In this document: positions 49,310 to 59,416 of the stretch, piece by piece
Position numbering within the stretch: the first letter of the stretch is position 1
Layout: each line of letters begins with the position of its first letter
From: Massilia sp. ZL223
GTDB taxonomy: Bacteria; Pseudomonadota; Gammaproteobacteria; Burkholderiales; Burkholderiaceae_D
Length of the DNA stretch: 64,000 nucleotides
Direction: 5' to 3'
Assembly: GCF_018119395.1 (NCBI RefSeq)
Contig: NZ_JAGPWD010000012.1
Location: forward strand, 49,062 to 113,061
Translations under genes and position numbers: made by a program
The notes under the pieces: generated by a model
Told to the model about the DNA's origin: nothing
The model's database searches: none
The model's input: only the letters and a program-made list of their open reading frames with translations

Positions 49310-49672
49310 ATGCGCAAGCAGAGGACCACTACCGTGAACGACAATCTCGACACCGGATACCGACAGCCTTCCGCAGCCGAAGCCCATCAGGTACGGCAGC
49401 GCGTGGCGTCCAGCCATGCAGCGCTCTTTCCCACCCAGCTGGCGCTGGCGCGCTGGCGCCGTGGCGGCGATCTTCCCCATCTGCATGAGGGCAGCCCGCC
49501 CCTGCGCGCCGCCTGGTATGCGCGCGCGGTCCGCGAGCACCAGGCCTGGCTCGACCGGGGCGGCTTCGCCCAGCATGACGATTTCTGCCCCTTGTCCTCC
49601 GCTCCCCCGCAGCCGGAACCGGCACGCCCCGCCCTCGACGGCGACGCCCAGCACCTGGGTACCTGCACCTGA
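49310..49672 (+). CDS. Hypothetical protein
   Basis: This 120-residue protein is not recognised. The ATG at 49310 has AGGAAGG upstream; an earlier in-frame ATG at 49238 is less likely. It is rich in Ala, Arg and Pro with no signal or membrane segment. Sequence such as RVASSHAALFPTQLALARWRR looks helical. It is divergent from rsuA. Coding is supported only by length, ribosome site and codon bias. Confidence 0.5.
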   Translation: MRKQRTTTVNDNLDTGYRQPSAAEAHQVRQRVASSHAALFPTQLALARWRRGGDLPHLHEGSPPLRAAWYARAVREHQAWLDRGGFAQHDDFCPLSSAPPQPEPARPALDGDAQHLGTCT

Positions 49673-49688
49673 CATGCATATAAATGGA

Positions 49689-49710
49689 AACGACGGCCGA
49701 AGCCGTCGTT
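49689..49710 (+). terminator. Hairpin after the hypothetical gene
   Basis: AACGACGGC and GCCGTCGTT form a perfect 9-bp stem with a CGAA loop just past the stop. No U-tract follows. Confidence 0.45.
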
Positions 49711-49924
49711 CCCAATCCCGAGGGGGAATCACAACCGTGAGGAATTGAATTCACTCGAAACTGCACGGCAGGTGCAGCGGGTAGCGCTCTTGCGTATCGT
49801 CCGATAACGAACAGGCTGGATTTAAGGGTATCGTCCGCCGCGGCAGCAACTACACCCTCACTATAGTCTCTTTGTCACCGGATGCAAGCGAAATCCAGTA
49901 CAACCGTACTCGGTGTCTCTATTC

Positions 49925-50926
49925 TTAATGCAACTTCGGCAGGGTCCCGCGGGTGGCCGCCTTGACCGCGTTTTCACCGACCGCCGCACCGAATTTCTTC
50001 AGCACGCGCTCCGGCAAGCCTTCATGCGCCGTGTAGTCGACGATGTCCTCGGCCTTGACGATGTCTCGCGCCACCGTGTCGACGGTGCCGAAGCCGTCCG
50101 CCAGGCCCATCTCGACCGCCTTGGCGCCGGTCCAGTACAGGCCGGAGAAGGTTTCCGGCGTTTCCTTCAGGCGCTTGCCGCGGCCGGCGCGCACCACCGA
50201 GATGAATTGCTGGTGGATCTCGTTGAGCATGGCCTGGGCATGGGCCTTGTGCTTGTCGGATTGCGGGCTGAAGGGATCCAGGAAGCCCTTGTTCTCGCCC
50301 GCGGTCATCAGGCGCCGCTCGACGCCCAGCTTTTCCATGGTGCCGGTAAAGCCGAAGCTGTCCATCAGCACGCCCACCGAGCCGACGATCGAGGCCTTGT
50401 TCACGTAGATGCGGTCCGCCGCCGAGGCTATGTAATAGCCGCCCGAGGCACAGATCTCGTCCACCACCACGTACAGCGGCTTGTCCGGATAGCCGCGCTT
50501 GAGGCGCTGGATCTCGTCGACGATGATGCCGGCCTGGACCGGGCTGCCGCCGGGGCTGTCGATGCGCAGCACCACCGCGGCCGAGCCGGAATCGGAGAAG
50601 GCCTTGTTCAGCGAGGGAATCACGGTATCGGCCGCGCCGCTGCCTTCCGCTTCGATCTCGCCGTTAATCTCGATGAGCGCCGTGTGGCGGCCCAGGCTTT
50701 CGTCGCCGGTGCCGCCGAAGTTGAAATCGTAATAGGCCCACAGCGCCAGCAGCGCCACGAGCAGGAAACTGAGCTTGAAGAAAATCCCCCAGCGGCGAGC
50801 CGCGCGGCGCTCCTGCACGGTGGCGAACACCAGCTTTTCGAGCGTCTCGCGCTCCCAGTTGCTGACCGTCGGGTTGGCGGCAAGGCGGCTGTCGCCCGGG
50901 TGATCGTTGCTCGTGTGATCGCTCAT
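49925..50926 (-). CDS. sppA: S49-family signal peptide peptidase (SppA-like)
   Basis: This 333-residue membrane-anchored serine peptidase has a cytosolic N-terminus, one transmembrane helix (about residues 46-66, WGIFFKLSFLLVALLALWAYY) and an S49 domain: RIDSPGGSPVQAGII, YYIASAADRIYVNKASIVGSVGV (Ser) and MTAGENKGFLDPFSPQS (with the family lysine). The single S49 domain marks the short bacterial type. The start at 50926 is the one just before the TM; a longer in-frame extension reads through the neighbouring gene and is a shadow. It likely degrades signal peptides in the membrane. Confidence 0.92.
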   Translation of the reverse strand: MSDHTSNDHPGDSRLAANPTVSNWERETLEKLVFATVQERRAARRWGIFFKLSFLLVALLALWAYYDFNFGGTGDESLGRHTALIEINGEIEAEGSGAADTVIPSLNKAFSDSGSAAVVLRIDSPGGSPVQAGIIVDEIQRLKRGYPDKPLYVVVDEICASGGYYIASAADRIYVNKASIVGSVGVLMDSFGFTGTMEKLGVERRLMTAGENKGFLDPFSPQSDKHKAHAQAMLNEIHQQFISVVRAGRGKRLKETPETFSGLYWTGAKAVEMGLADGFGTVDTVARDIVKAEDIVDYTAHEGLPERVLKKFGAAVGENAVKAATRGTLPKLH

Positions 50927-50961
50927 AAACTCTGTCGTTATCTGAAGTTCGCCGCAATATT

Positions 50962-51333
50962 CTATAGTGGGGCCCGGATCTGCTGATCCGGCTGCCAGAA
51001 AATCTTTCCATCCTGCTCGACCACGCCGATCGGCAGCAGCCGTCCGCCGCGGCAGGGGCCGCCGGCGCAGCGGCCGCTTTCCGGCTCGTACACGGCGCCG
51101 TGCGTCGCGCACATCAGGTACAGGCCGCTCGATTCGAAGAAGTCGCCCTCTTTCCAGTCGAGTTCGATCGGCACATGGGCACAACGGTTCAGGTAGGCAT
51201 AGGGTTTACCGGCGAAGCGCACCACGAAGCCGGTCGCCGGCTGGCCATAGACCAGCACCGGAAACCTGATCCCCCTGCCGCCATCGACCAACTGGTCGGC
51301 ATCGCACACGAACAGGCCCGCTTCCGCGCTCAT
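50962..51333 (-). CDS. Rieske 2Fe-2S domain protein
   Basis: This 123-residue soluble protein carries one Rieske centre: C51-A-H53 and C75-A-T-H78. It resembles ferredoxin components of dioxygenases and small Rieske proteins encoded next to S49 peptidases. No oxygenase subunit is nearby. It starts 2 bases after the HAD gene stop. Confidence 0.9.
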   Translation of the reverse strand: MSAEAGLFVCDADQLVDGGRGIRFPVLVYGQPATGFVVRFAGKPYAYLNRCAHVPIELDWKEGDFFESSGLYLMCATHGAVYEPESGRCAGGPCRGGRLLPIGVVEQDGKIFWQPDQQIRAPL

Positions 51334-51335
51334 CG

Positions 51336-51995
51336 CTACGCGTTTTCCATCAGCCAGCCATGCAGTTCGGGGATCGAACGCGCCGAATACAAGGGCTTGC
51401 AGGCCTGCAGCTGCTGGACCGGATGGGCGCCGAACTCGACCGCGATCCCCGAGGCGCCGGCATTGTTTGCCATCATCAGGTCGTGGGTGGTGTCGCCGAT
51501 CATAACGGTACGGCGCAGGTCCTGCCCCAGCTCCCTGGTCAGCTCTTGCAGCATCGCAGGGTGCGGCTTGGAAAATGTCTCATCCGCGCAACGGGTAGCG
51601 TCGAAGGTCGACAGCAGGCCGGCCGCGTTCAGGGCGCGGTTCAGGCCCACCCGGCTCTTGCCCGTGGCCACGGCCAGGAAATAGCCTTCGCCGGCAAGTT
51701 CGCTCAACATCTCGCGAACTCCCTTGAACAGCACCAGTTCATGATCCTTCGTCAGGAAGTGATAGCGATAGCGCTCGACCATGCGCGGGTAGAGCGCCGG
51801 CTCGATGTTCGGCATCACCGCCTGCATCGCTTCCGACAGGCCGAGGCCGATCACGTGGGCCGCCGAGGCGTCGCTGGGAACCGGCAGGCCCAGGTCGCGC
51901 GCGGCCGACTGGATGCACTTGACGATGGTCGCCGTGCTGTCCATCAGCGTGCCGTCCCAGTCGAACACGATCAGATCAAATTGTTTTCTTGCCAT
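51336..51995 (-). CDS. HAD-family hydrolase (phosphoglycolate phosphatase-like)
   Basis: This 219-residue HAD hydrolase has motif I VFDWDGTLMDST, motif II AVATGKSRVGLNRAL, and motif III/IV KPHPAMLQ and VMIGDTTHDLMMANNAG. The cap is the alpha-helical type seen in Gph and PpaX. It is downstream of rluC, an arrangement seen in other betaproteobacteria. The substrate is not certain. Confidence 0.9.
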   Translation of the reverse strand: MARKQFDLIVFDWDGTLMDSTATIVKCIQSAARDLGLPVPSDASAAHVIGLGLSEAMQAVMPNIEPALYPRMVERYRYHFLTKDHELVLFKGVREMLSELAGEGYFLAVATGKSRVGLNRALNAAGLLSTFDATRCADETFSKPHPAMLQELTRELGQDLRRTVMIGDTTHDLMMANNAGASGIAVEFGAHPVQQLQACKPLYSARSIPELHGWLMENA

Positions 51996-52060
51996 GTCAT
52001 GCGGCGGCTCGAGGCCGCCGCTCCCTTCAATATAGTGTGGTCATCGCGGAGGGATGAAGC

Positions 52061-53044
52061 TCATGCGATCGGTTGCCCCAAGCTTACCAAGAATTTCTCG
52101 CACTCCGCCGGGAGCGGTGCGCGCAGGTTCAGCGGCTTGCCGGTGTCCGGATGGGTGAAGGTGATCTGCCAGGCGTGCAGGAACATGCGGCGCAGCGGGC
52201 CACGGCCCTCGCCCGCCTTCTGCAGCTGCTTGTTGAGCGCGAAATCGCCATACTTCTCGTCGCCCAGGATCGGGAAGCCGGAAGATGCCAGGTGCACGCG
52301 GATCTGGTGCGTGCGCCCGGTCTTGAGCTCGGCTTCGAGCAGGGCGACATCCTGCCACTTGCGCTTCAGGTTGAAGATCGTGTGCGCTTCCTGCCCGCCC
52401 GACTGCACCACCACGCGGCGCTCGCCGTCCGGGGTGGTGAACTTGTGCAGCGGCAGCTTGACGTGCTGGCGCTTGTTGACCCAGTCGCCATGGACGGCGG
52501 TCAAGTAGCGCTTGTCGGTCAGGCCGTCGCGCATCTGCGCATGCAGGTTGGTCAGGGCGGTGCGCTTCTTGGCGATCAGGAGCAGGCCCGAGGTCTCGCG
52601 ATCGAGGCGGTGCACCAGCTCCAGGAACTTGGCTTCCGGACGCGCGGCGCGCAGCTGCTCGATCACGCCATACGACACGCCCGAGCCGCCGTGCACGGCG
52701 ATGCCGGCCGGCTTGTCGATGACGAGCAGGTGGCTGTCCTCGTACACGATGGCGAATTCGGCGCCCGGCGCGGCCTGGGTGCTGGCCTTTTCGGCCAGGC
52801 GGATCGGCGGAATCCGCACCACGTCGCCCTCGCCCAGGCGGTACATCTGGTCGATACGGCCCTTGTTCACCCGGACTTCGCCCGAGCGCAGGATGCGGTA
52901 AATATGGCTCTTGGGTACGCCTTTGCAAACACGCAACAGGAAATTGTCAATTCGCTGACCGGCTTCTTCTTCGGTGATGGTCACGAACTGCGCTTGGAGT
53001 GCCGGCTGTGATGAAGGGGGAACAACATCGTTTTGTATTGCCAT
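52061..53044 (-). CDS. rluC: 23S rRNA pseudouridine synthase RluC
   Basis: This enzyme modifies U955/U2504/U2580 of 23S rRNA in E. coli. It has an N-terminal S4 domain (AGQRIDNFLLRVCKGVPKSHIYRILRSGEVRVNKGR), the catalytic segment LVHRLDRETSGLLLIAKKR with the Asp nucleophile, and HQIRVHLASSGFPILGDEKYGD. I use ATG 53044 (327 residues); an ATG at 53083 has no ribosome site and overlaps a possible promoter (TTGACC at 53109-53114). It is divergent from rne, as in E. coli. Confidence 0.93.
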   Translation of the reverse strand: MAIQNDVVPPSSQPALQAQFVTITEEEAGQRIDNFLLRVCKGVPKSHIYRILRSGEVRVNKGRIDQMYRLGEGDVVRIPPIRLAEKASTQAAPGAEFAIVYEDSHLLVIDKPAGIAVHGGSGVSYGVIEQLRAARPEAKFLELVHRLDRETSGLLLIAKKRTALTNLHAQMRDGLTDKRYLTAVHGDWVNKRQHVKLPLHKFTTPDGERRVVVQSGGQEAHTIFNLKRKWQDVALLEAELKTGRTHQIRVHLASSGFPILGDEKYGDFALNKQLQKAGEGRGPLRRMFLHAWQITFTHPDTGKPLNLRAPLPAECEKFLVSLGQPIA

Positions 53045-53083
53045 TCTCTCTGTCTTCCCAGAAATTCTCTCTAAGTCCTTCAT

Positions 53084-53844
53084 TTTGAATATATAATCGA
53101 CAGGCGGCGGTCAAACCTCTGCTGGTGTAAGAAATAAAACGATATTTTACACAGGGGCGCGTTCCACCGGCCCCGCCAATGGCAAATTCGGTGGAAAAAT
53201 AGTGTACGCACACCTAGATGGCGGATCAGGGTTGCACCTGCAGTTGTAATCGGGTCGCGCGTCTGGGTGCAGGATTGGATTGTTTGGATTGTTAAGGATA
53301 AGTACCGGCAAGCGGCCCGTGGCGGCTCGCCGGATGATGGTGTCGATAACGCTTGTCGTTTTCGCCCGACCCGATGTAAGCCTCATCCTGAAGGCTTGAG
53401 TCAAGGCAGATTGATTTGAAAAAGCTGGAAAAACCCTAGCGGGCGGCCACCGATTGGCCGGGACGCAGTCGCGCGAGGAGCGCGGCGGGCATCGCAGGCC
53501 GACAAGCGGCAACGCGCAACACGGTTTTTCCGGAGAATTCATCGCCTGAGTATCGAAGTCCAGGTTTGTTCGCTGGCTAAGGTTTGGCTGGTTGTTGCGC
53601 ACCGCCCTCCCGGCGCTGTGCCAGTCCCGAAGGGATGGCAGGCGCCCTGGTCGAGGTTGCGGAGTGCGAAGGCAATGACGTTCGGCTCCATTCGCGCCCT
53701 GTTGCGGGCAGCGACGCATCGCGTCGCCGCGCCGTACGCCCCGGGCATTACTCCCTCCAACGCTCCCATCTTCGCGTATTCCCTGTACTTCGCCGTTCGC
53801 AAGGACGGCAATGACACGGCCCCAGGGTCGCGGAGTTTATAAAA
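53084..53844 (+). promoter_or_regulatory. Long leader/promoter region of rne
   Basis: About 760 bases without a gene separate rluC and rne. RNase E genes commonly have long 5' leaders through which the enzyme controls its own mRNA. The region contains TATAAT at 53091-53096 and several GC-rich inverted repeats, but I could not define a hairpin matching the E. coli element. The open frames here are short and lack ribosome sites. Confidence 0.55.
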
Positions 53845-56800
53845 ATGAAACGTATGTTGTTTAACGCTACGCAGCAAGAGGAGCTGCGCGTAGCGATCGT
53901 CGATGGCCAGAAACTGATCGACATCGATATCGAAACGGCCGGACGCGAACAGCGCAAGTCGAATATCTACAAGGGTGTCATCACCCGCATCGAACCCTCC
54001 CTCGAAGCCTGCTTCGTCAGCTACGGCGAAGACCGCCACGGTTTCCTCCCCTTCAAAGAAGTTGCCCGCTCTTATTTCCGTGACGGCGTCGACGTCCGCA
54101 ACTGCACCATCAAGGAAGCGCTGCGCGAAGGCCAGGAAATCATGGTCCAGGTCGAGAAGGAAGAGCGCGGCAACAAGGGCGCGGCGCTGACCTCCTTCAT
54201 CTCGCTGGCTGGCCGCTACCTGGTCCTGATGCCGAACAATCCGCGTGGCGGCGGCGTCTCGCGCCGCGTCGAAGGCGAAGAACGCCAGGAACTGCGCGAG
54301 ACCATGGACAAGCTGGACCTGCCGCAGGGCATGTCGGTCATCGCCCGCACCGCCGGCATCGGCCGCACCGTCGAAGAACTGCAGTGGGACCTGAACTACC
54401 TGATGCAGCTGTGGCGCGCGATCGAAGGCGCCGGCAAGTCGGCCCCGGGCGCCTTCCTGATCTACCAGGAATCCTCGCTCGTCATCCGCGCCATCCGCGA
54501 CTACTTCCAGCCGGACATCGGCGAAGTCCTGATCGACACCGACGACATCTACGAGCAGGCCCAGCAGTTCATGAGCCACGTGATGCCCGACATGGCGCAC
54601 CGCGTGAAGCGCTACAGCGACGACGTGCCGCTGTTCTCCCGTTTCCAGATCGAACACCAGATCGAGACCGCCTACGCGCGCACCGTGCCGCTGCCGTCGG
54701 GCGGCGCGATCGTGATCGACCACACCGAAGCCCTGGTTTCCATCGACGTCAATTCGGCCCGCGCCACCCGCGGCTCGGACATCGAGACCACCGCCTTCAA
54801 CACCAACTGCGAAGCGGCCGACGAAGTCGCCCGCCAGCTGCGCCTGCGCGACCTGGGCGGCCTGATCGTGATCGACTTCATCGACATGGAAGTGGCCAAG
54901 AACCAGCGCGAAGTGGAACAGCGCCTGAAGGACGCCCTGCACCATGACCGTGCACGCGTCCAGATGGGCAAGATCTCGCGCTTCGGCCTGATGGAACTGT
55001 CGCGCCAGCGCCTGCGTCCGTCGCTGTCGGAAGGCTCCCACGTGACCTGCCCGCGCTGCTCGGGCACCGGCCACATCCGCGATACCGAATCGTCCGCCCT
55101 GCAGGTGCTGCGCATCATCCAGGAAGAGGCGATGAAGGAGAACTCGGCCGCGATCCACGTGCAGGTGCCGGTCGATGTCGCCGCCTTCCTGCTGAACGAA
55201 AAGCGCGGCGAAGTGCTCAAGATCGAGAACCGCCACCGCATCACCGTGATCCTGATTCCGAACAAGCATCTGGACACCCCGCACTACAAGCTCGAGCGCA
55301 TCAAGCACGACGATCCGCGCCTGGAAGACGCCGCCGCCAGCTACACCCTGGCCGAGTCGGCCGACACCGACATGGCCTACGCCAAGCGCCAGAAGGAAGA
55401 GCAGAAGCCGCGCCAGGAAGCCGTGGTCAAGACCATCACCCCGGCCCAGCCGGCGCCGATGGTGGACCGCAGCGAAGCCGCCAAGCCGGCCAAGCCGGTG
55501 GAAGCGCCTGCCGCCGCCGCACCGGCACCGGCCGCCGCGCCGGCAGAACAGGGCTTCTTCGCCCGCCTGCGCAACTTCTTCCTGGGCGCCCCCGCCGCGC
55601 CCGCCCCGGCCCCGGCGCCGGTGCTTGCCGAGAAACCCGCCGCTCCGGCGCCTGCCGAGCGTGGCGGCGACCGTAGCGGCCGTGGCCAGCGTTCGCGCAA
55701 CGGCCGCTCGGGCGGCAAGCAGCGTGAGGAGCGCGAACCGCGCGAGGCGCGCGAGACCGTCGCCAAGGGCGCGGTGAGCGAGGATGCCGCCAAGGCGCCG
55801 GAAGCCGACACCCGTCCGCCGCGCAAGGAGCGCAAGGAACGCCAGCCGCGTGAACCGCGCGAGCAGGTCGAGACCACGGCACGCGCCGAGGGCGCCGAGC
55901 AGCGTCCGGAGCGTGGCGAGCGCAAGGAACGCGGCGAACGCCAGGAACGCGCACCGCGCCAGCCGCGTGAGCGTGGCGAACGCGCTAGCGCCCCGGCAGC
56001 CGAAGCCAAGGTGGAAGAACTGAAGCAGCCGGTCGCCGTGCCGGAAAGCGAACTGTCGACCTCGACCCCGCACGGCGACGTGCTGGAGCATGCCGTGAAA
56101 GTGGCCGTCACCGGGCCGGACGGCGAGGATCTGGACGCCGAAGGCGGCGACGAGCCGCGCCGCCGCCGCCGCCGCGGTGGCCGCAACCGTAACCGCCGCG
56201 ACCGCGACCAGGCCGAGGGCATCGAGACCGCCGAAGGCGCCACGGAAGCGCCAGCCTTCACGCCGGTAGCGGACGTGGAAGCCGCCAAGGTGGCTGCCGA
56301 GTCCAGGAAGCCGGCTGCCGTGAAAGGCGAACCGGGTCCGTGGCCGTTCCCGACCGCCGCGTCGATGGCGGCCGCTGCCCAGCCGAAGGCTGACGTGGCG
56401 CCGGCGCCTGCTCCGGTTGCCGCTGTTCCGGCCCCGGCTCCGGTGGAAGCACCGGCCGCAGCGCCGCAGCACATGTTCCCGACCTCGGCGTCGATCGCCG
56501 CTGCCCGTGCCGCGGCAGCCGCAGCCGAGCAGGCTGCCGCTGCGCCGGCGCCGGTTGCCGAAGTGGCGCCTGTCGCTGCTCGGGCTCCGGCCCCTGCTCC
56601 GGCGCCGGTCGTCGAAGCTGCTCCGGTGGCTGAGCCGGTCGCCGCGCCGGTGGTGGCCTCGGCTCCGGCCCCGGCCGAAGCGCCGATGGACCTGAACGAC
56701 CTGCTGTCCAAGGCCGGCCTGCAGCTGGCCTCGACCGATCCGGAAAAACTGCGCGCTGCGCAGGAAGCAGCCGCCCAGGCCCCGGAACCAGTGCGCCCGC

Positions 56801-56868
56801 GCCGCGTCCGCAAGCCGCTGCCGCCGCCAGTGGATGAACCGCTGATCCAGGTGGATACGCGTCAGTGA
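53845..56868 (+). CDS. rne: Ribonuclease E
   Basis: This 1007-residue endoribonuclease processes rRNA and tRNA and drives mRNA decay. The N-terminus has the S1 RNA-binding domain ([21 protein letters not shown]), then the catalytic DNase I-like domain with D301 (SIDVNS) and D344 (VIDFIDME), and the zinc link CPRCSGTG (C402, C405). These are each two below the E. coli numbers. After about residue 510 the tail is low-complexity, with Arg/Glu-rich blocks ([14 protein letters not shown]) and Ala/Pro repeats that probably hold RNA- and partner-binding sites. The ATG has GGAG 9 bases upstream. Confidence 0.97.
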   Translation: MKRMLFNATQQEELRVAIVDGQKLIDIDIETAGREQRKSNIYKGVITRIEPSLEACFVSYGEDRHGFLPFKEVARSYFRDGVDVRNCTIKEALREGQEIMVQVEKEERGNKGAALTSFISLAGRYLVLMPNNPRGGGVSRRVEGEERQELRETMDKLDLPQGMSVIARTAGIGRTVEELQWDLNYLMQLWRAIEGAGKSAPGAFLIYQESSLVIRAIRDYFQPDIGEVLIDTDDIYEQAQQFMSHVMPDMAHRVKRYSDDVPLFSRFQIEHQIETAYARTVPLPSGGAIVIDHTEALVSIDVNSARATRGSDIETTAFNTNCEAADEVARQLRLRDLGGLIVIDFIDMEVAKNQREVEQRLKDALHHDRARVQMGKISRFGLMELSRQRLRPSLSEGSHVTCPRCSGTGHIRDTESSALQVLRIIQEEAMKENSAAIHVQVPVDVAAFLLNEKRGEVLKIENRHRITVILIPNKHLDTPHYKLERIKHDDPRLEDAAASYTLAESADTDMAYAKRQKEEQKPRQEAVVKTITPAQPAPMVDRSEAAKPAKPVEAPAAAAPAPAAAPAEQGFFARLRNFFLGAPAAPAPAPAPVLAEKPAAPAPAERGGDRSGRGQRSRNGRSGGKQREEREPREARETVAKGAVSEDAAKAPEADTRPPRKERKERQPREPREQVETTARAEGAEQRPERGERKERGERQERAPRQPRERGERASAPAAEAKVEELKQPVAVPESELSTSTPHGDVLEHAVKVAVTGPDGEDLDAEGGDEPRRRRRRGGRNRNRRDRDQAEGIETAEGATEAPAFTPVADVEAAKVAAESRKPAAVKGEPGPWPFPTAASMAAAAQPKADVAPAPAPVAAVPAPAPVEAPAAAPQHMFPTSASIAAARAAAAAAEQAAAAPAPVAEVAPVAARAPAPAPAPVVEAAPVAEPVAAPVVASAPAPAEAPMDLNDLLSKAGLQLASTDPEKLRAAQEAAAQAPEPVRPRRVRKPLPPPVDEPLIQVDTRQ

Positions 56869-56883
56869 TGCTGATGTGATTTG

Positions 56884-56910
56884 AAAAGGGAAGCTTCGGC
56901 TTCCCTTTTT
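56884..56910 (+). terminator. Rho-independent terminator of rne
   Basis: AAAAGGGAAGC and GCTTCCCTTTT pair perfectly around a TTCG tetraloop, followed by TTATTTT. This is a textbook terminator 15 bases after the stop. Confidence 0.95.
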
Positions 56911-56996
56911 TATTTTGAGCTGGTGGTTTGCGTGGAAACTTGGGTCCCACCGCAGCCCGTCACCTTACCGAAATACCAACACGCTAAAATACCCGG

Positions 56997-58310
56997 ATGC
57001 CCACCCCCATCCCCTTCCGCACCGCCCTGCTCTACTGGCTCAAACTCGGCTTCATCAGCTTCGGCGGCCCCGCCGGCCAGATCGCGCTGATGCACAGCGA
57101 ACTGGTCGAACGCCGCCGCTGGATCTCCGAACAGCGCTTCCTGCACGCCCTGAACTACTGCATGCTGCTCCCCGGCCCCGAAGCCACCCAGCTGGCGGTC
57201 TACATTGGCTGGCTCCTGCACCGCGCACCAGGCGGCATCGCGGCCGGCCTGCTGTTCATCCTGCCCTCGCTGGCGCTGCTGATCGCCCTGTCCTGGATCT
57301 ACCTCGCCTTCGGCCACCTGCCCGCGATCGCCGGCATCATGGTCGGCATCAAGCCCGCCGTGGTCGCCATCGTGATCGGCGCCGCCTGGCGCATCGGCAG
57401 CCGCACCCTGCGCAACTGGGCATTGAGCGCCATCGCCGTCGCCGCCTTCATCGCCATCGCCCTGCTCGACCTGCCATTTCCCCTGATCGTGCTGGGCGCC
57501 GCGCTGCTGGGCCTGGCCGGCGGACGCCTGTGGCCGCACCGCTTCCAGCCGGGCGGCGCCCACCCGGGCGAAAGCAGGCACTACGGCCCGGCCGTGCTCG
57601 ACGACGACACGCCCACGCCCGAGCACGCGCGCTTCAGCCTGCGCCGCCTGGCAACCAGCACGGCCATCGGCTGCCTGCTCGCGCTCGCGTGCTGGCTGCT
57701 GCTGGCGCTGCTGTTCGGCCCCCAGGGCACGCTGGCGCGCATGGGCTGGTTCTTCACCAAGGCCGCCCTGATGAGCTTCGGCGGCGCCTACGCCGTGCTG
57801 CCCTACGTGGTGCAGGGCGCGGTCGACCAGTACGGCTGGCTCAGCGCGCACCAGATGATCGACGGCCTGGCGCTGGGCGAGACCACGCCCGGCCCGCTGA
57901 TCATGATCGTCGCTTTCGTGGGCTTCGTGGGCGGCTGGACGCACGCCCTGTTCGGCCCGGAAGCACTGACGCTCGGCGGTATCGCGGGGGCGCTGGTGGC
58001 GAGCCTGTTCACCTTCCTGCCCTCCTTCGTGTTCATCCTGGCGGGCGGTCCGCTGGTCGAGTCCGGGCGCGGCAATTTGCGCTGGAGCGCCCCGCTCACC
58101 GCCATCTCGGCCGCCGTGGTCGGCGTGATCGCCAGCCTGGCGGTGTTCTTCGGCCAGCATGTGTTCTTCGCTGGCGGGACAGCCCAGCCGGCGGCGATCG
58201 CCATCGGCGCGGCCGCCAGCGTGGCGCTGCTGCGCTTCAAGGTCGGGCCGATCAAGCTGATTGCCGCCTGTGCATTGGCGGGGCTCGTGCTATCGTATTG
58301 GCATGGCTGA
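56997..58310 (+). CDS. chrA: Chromate efflux transporter ChrA
   Basis: This 437-residue inner-membrane transporter belongs to the long-chain CHR family. It has two homologous halves, each beginning with the FGG signature: [19 protein letters not shown] and [20 protein letters not shown]. The first half also has [16 protein letters not shown] and the second [19 protein letters not shown]. About ten hydrophobic helices are visible. It confers chromate resistance in this family. The stop overlaps moaA by 8 bases. The ribosome site is weak. Confidence 0.94.
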   Translation: MPTPIPFRTALLYWLKLGFISFGGPAGQIALMHSELVERRRWISEQRFLHALNYCMLLPGPEATQLAVYIGWLLHRAPGGIAAGLLFILPSLALLIALSWIYLAFGHLPAIAGIMVGIKPAVVAIVIGAAWRIGSRTLRNWALSAIAVAAFIAIALLDLPFPLIVLGAALLGLAGGRLWPHRFQPGGAHPGESRHYGPAVLDDDTPTPEHARFSLRRLATSTAIGCLLALACWLLLALLFGPQGTLARMGWFFTKAALMSFGGAYAVLPYVVQGAVDQYGWLSAHQMIDGLALGETTPGPLIMIVAFVGFVGGWTHALFGPEALTLGGIAGALVASLFTFLPSFVFILAGGPLVESGRGNLRWSAPLTAISAAVVGVIASLAVFFGQHVFFAGGTAQPAAIAIGAAASVALLRFKVGPIKLIAACALAGLVLSYWHG

Positions 58311-59412
58311 AAAAATTGTCCTGATCAACGACCTGCGCTCGCCGGCGCTGGCGGTGCCGGCCGCGCCGGAGGAGCCCAGCGGGCTGCTCCTGGATGCGCT
58401 CGGCCGGCCGCTGCATGACCTGCGCATCTCCGTCACCGACCGCTGCAATTTCCGCTGCGTCTACTGCATGCCGAAAGAGGTGTTCGACAAGGACTACGCC
58501 TACCTGCCGCACAGCGCCTTGCTCTCGTTTGAAGAAATCGCGCGCGTCGCGAAAGTGTTCGTGGCGCATGGGGTCGAGAAGCTGCGCCTGACCGGCGGCG
58601 AGCCGCTGCTGCGCAAGGACCTGGAGCGCCTGATCGCCATGCTGCGCGCCATCCCGACGCCCACCAAGCGCCCGCTCGACCTGACCCTCACCACCAATGG
58701 TTCGCTGCTGGCGCGCAAGGCGCGCGCGCTGAAGGATGCGGGCCTGGACCGCGTCACGGTCTCGCTCGACGCGCTCGACGATGCGATGTTCAAGCGCATG
58801 AACGACGTCGACTTCTCGGTGTCCGACGTCCTGCACGGCATCGACGCGGCGCACGCCGCGGGCCTCGGCCCGATCAAGATCAACATGGTGGTCAAGGGCG
58901 GCACCAACGACGGCGAGATCCTCCCGATGGCGCGGCACTTCAAGGGCTCGCCCTTCATCCTGCGCTTCATCGAATACATGGACGTGGGCGCCTCGAACGG
59001 CTGGAACATGCAGGAAGTCGTGCCCTCCAGCGAAGTGGTGCGCCGCATCTCCAGCGAACTGCCGCTGGCGCCGATCGATCCGAACTACAGCGGCGAAACC
59101 GCCGCGCGCTGGCGCTACCTGGACGGCGGCGGCGAGATCGGCGTCATTTCCAGCGTCACCCAGGCCTTCTGCCGCGACTGCACGCGCCTGCGCCTGTCGA
59201 CCGAGGGCAAACTCTACACCTGCCTGTTCGCCACCCGCGGCCACGACCTGCGCGCCCTGCTGCGCGAAGGCCGTTCGGACCTCGAGATCGCGGGCGCCAT
59301 CGCCCAGCTGTGGAAGCTACGGGCGGACCGCTATTCCGAAACGCGCACCGTGGATACCAGCGGACTGGCGAACAGCGCACGCAAAGTCGAAATGTCGTAT
59401 ATCGGCGGATAA
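58303..59412 (+). CDS. moaA: GTP 3',8-cyclase MoaA (molybdenum cofactor)
   Basis: This 369-residue radical SAM enzyme starts molybdopterin synthesis from GTP. The SAM cluster is C48-x3-C52-x2-C55 ([10 protein letters not shown]), and a second 4Fe-4S site is in the C-terminal region ([21 protein letters not shown]). The C-terminal GG needed for catalysis is present (MSYIGG). ATG 58303 lies inside the chrA stop overlap. It is followed after 4 bases by the MobA-MoeA fusion. Confidence 0.96.
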   Translation: MAEKIVLINDLRSPALAVPAAPEEPSGLLLDALGRPLHDLRISVTDRCNFRCVYCMPKEVFDKDYAYLPHSALLSFEEIARVAKVFVAHGVEKLRLTGGEPLLRKDLERLIAMLRAIPTPTKRPLDLTLTTNGSLLARKARALKDAGLDRVTVSLDALDDAMFKRMNDVDFSVSDVLHGIDAAHAAGLGPIKINMVVKGGTNDGEILPMARHFKGSPFILRFIEYMDVGASNGWNMQEVVPSSEVVRRISSELPLAPIDPNYSGETAARWRYLDGGGEIGVISSVTQAFCRDCTRLRLSTEGKLYTCLFATRGHDLRALLREGRSDLEIAGAIAQLWKLRADRYSETRTVDTSGLANSARKVEMSYIGG

Positions 59413-59416
59413 TACA

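Noticed and set aside
49925..51184. Longer 419-residue version of the S49 peptidase
   Set aside because: The extra N-terminus reads antiparallel to nothing but out of frame through the Rieske gene; the family N-terminus and membrane helix start at 50926.
53584..53842. Short rightward open frames (74-76 codons) just before rne
   Set aside because: Two overlapping frames in the rne leader without ribosome sites or family features; better explained as leader RNA.
53539..56472. 977-codon open frame antisense to rne
   Set aside because: It is a shadow of the GC-rich rne gene. Its product is repetitive, has no ribosome site, and matches no family, whereas rne in the sense strand has all catalytic motifs.
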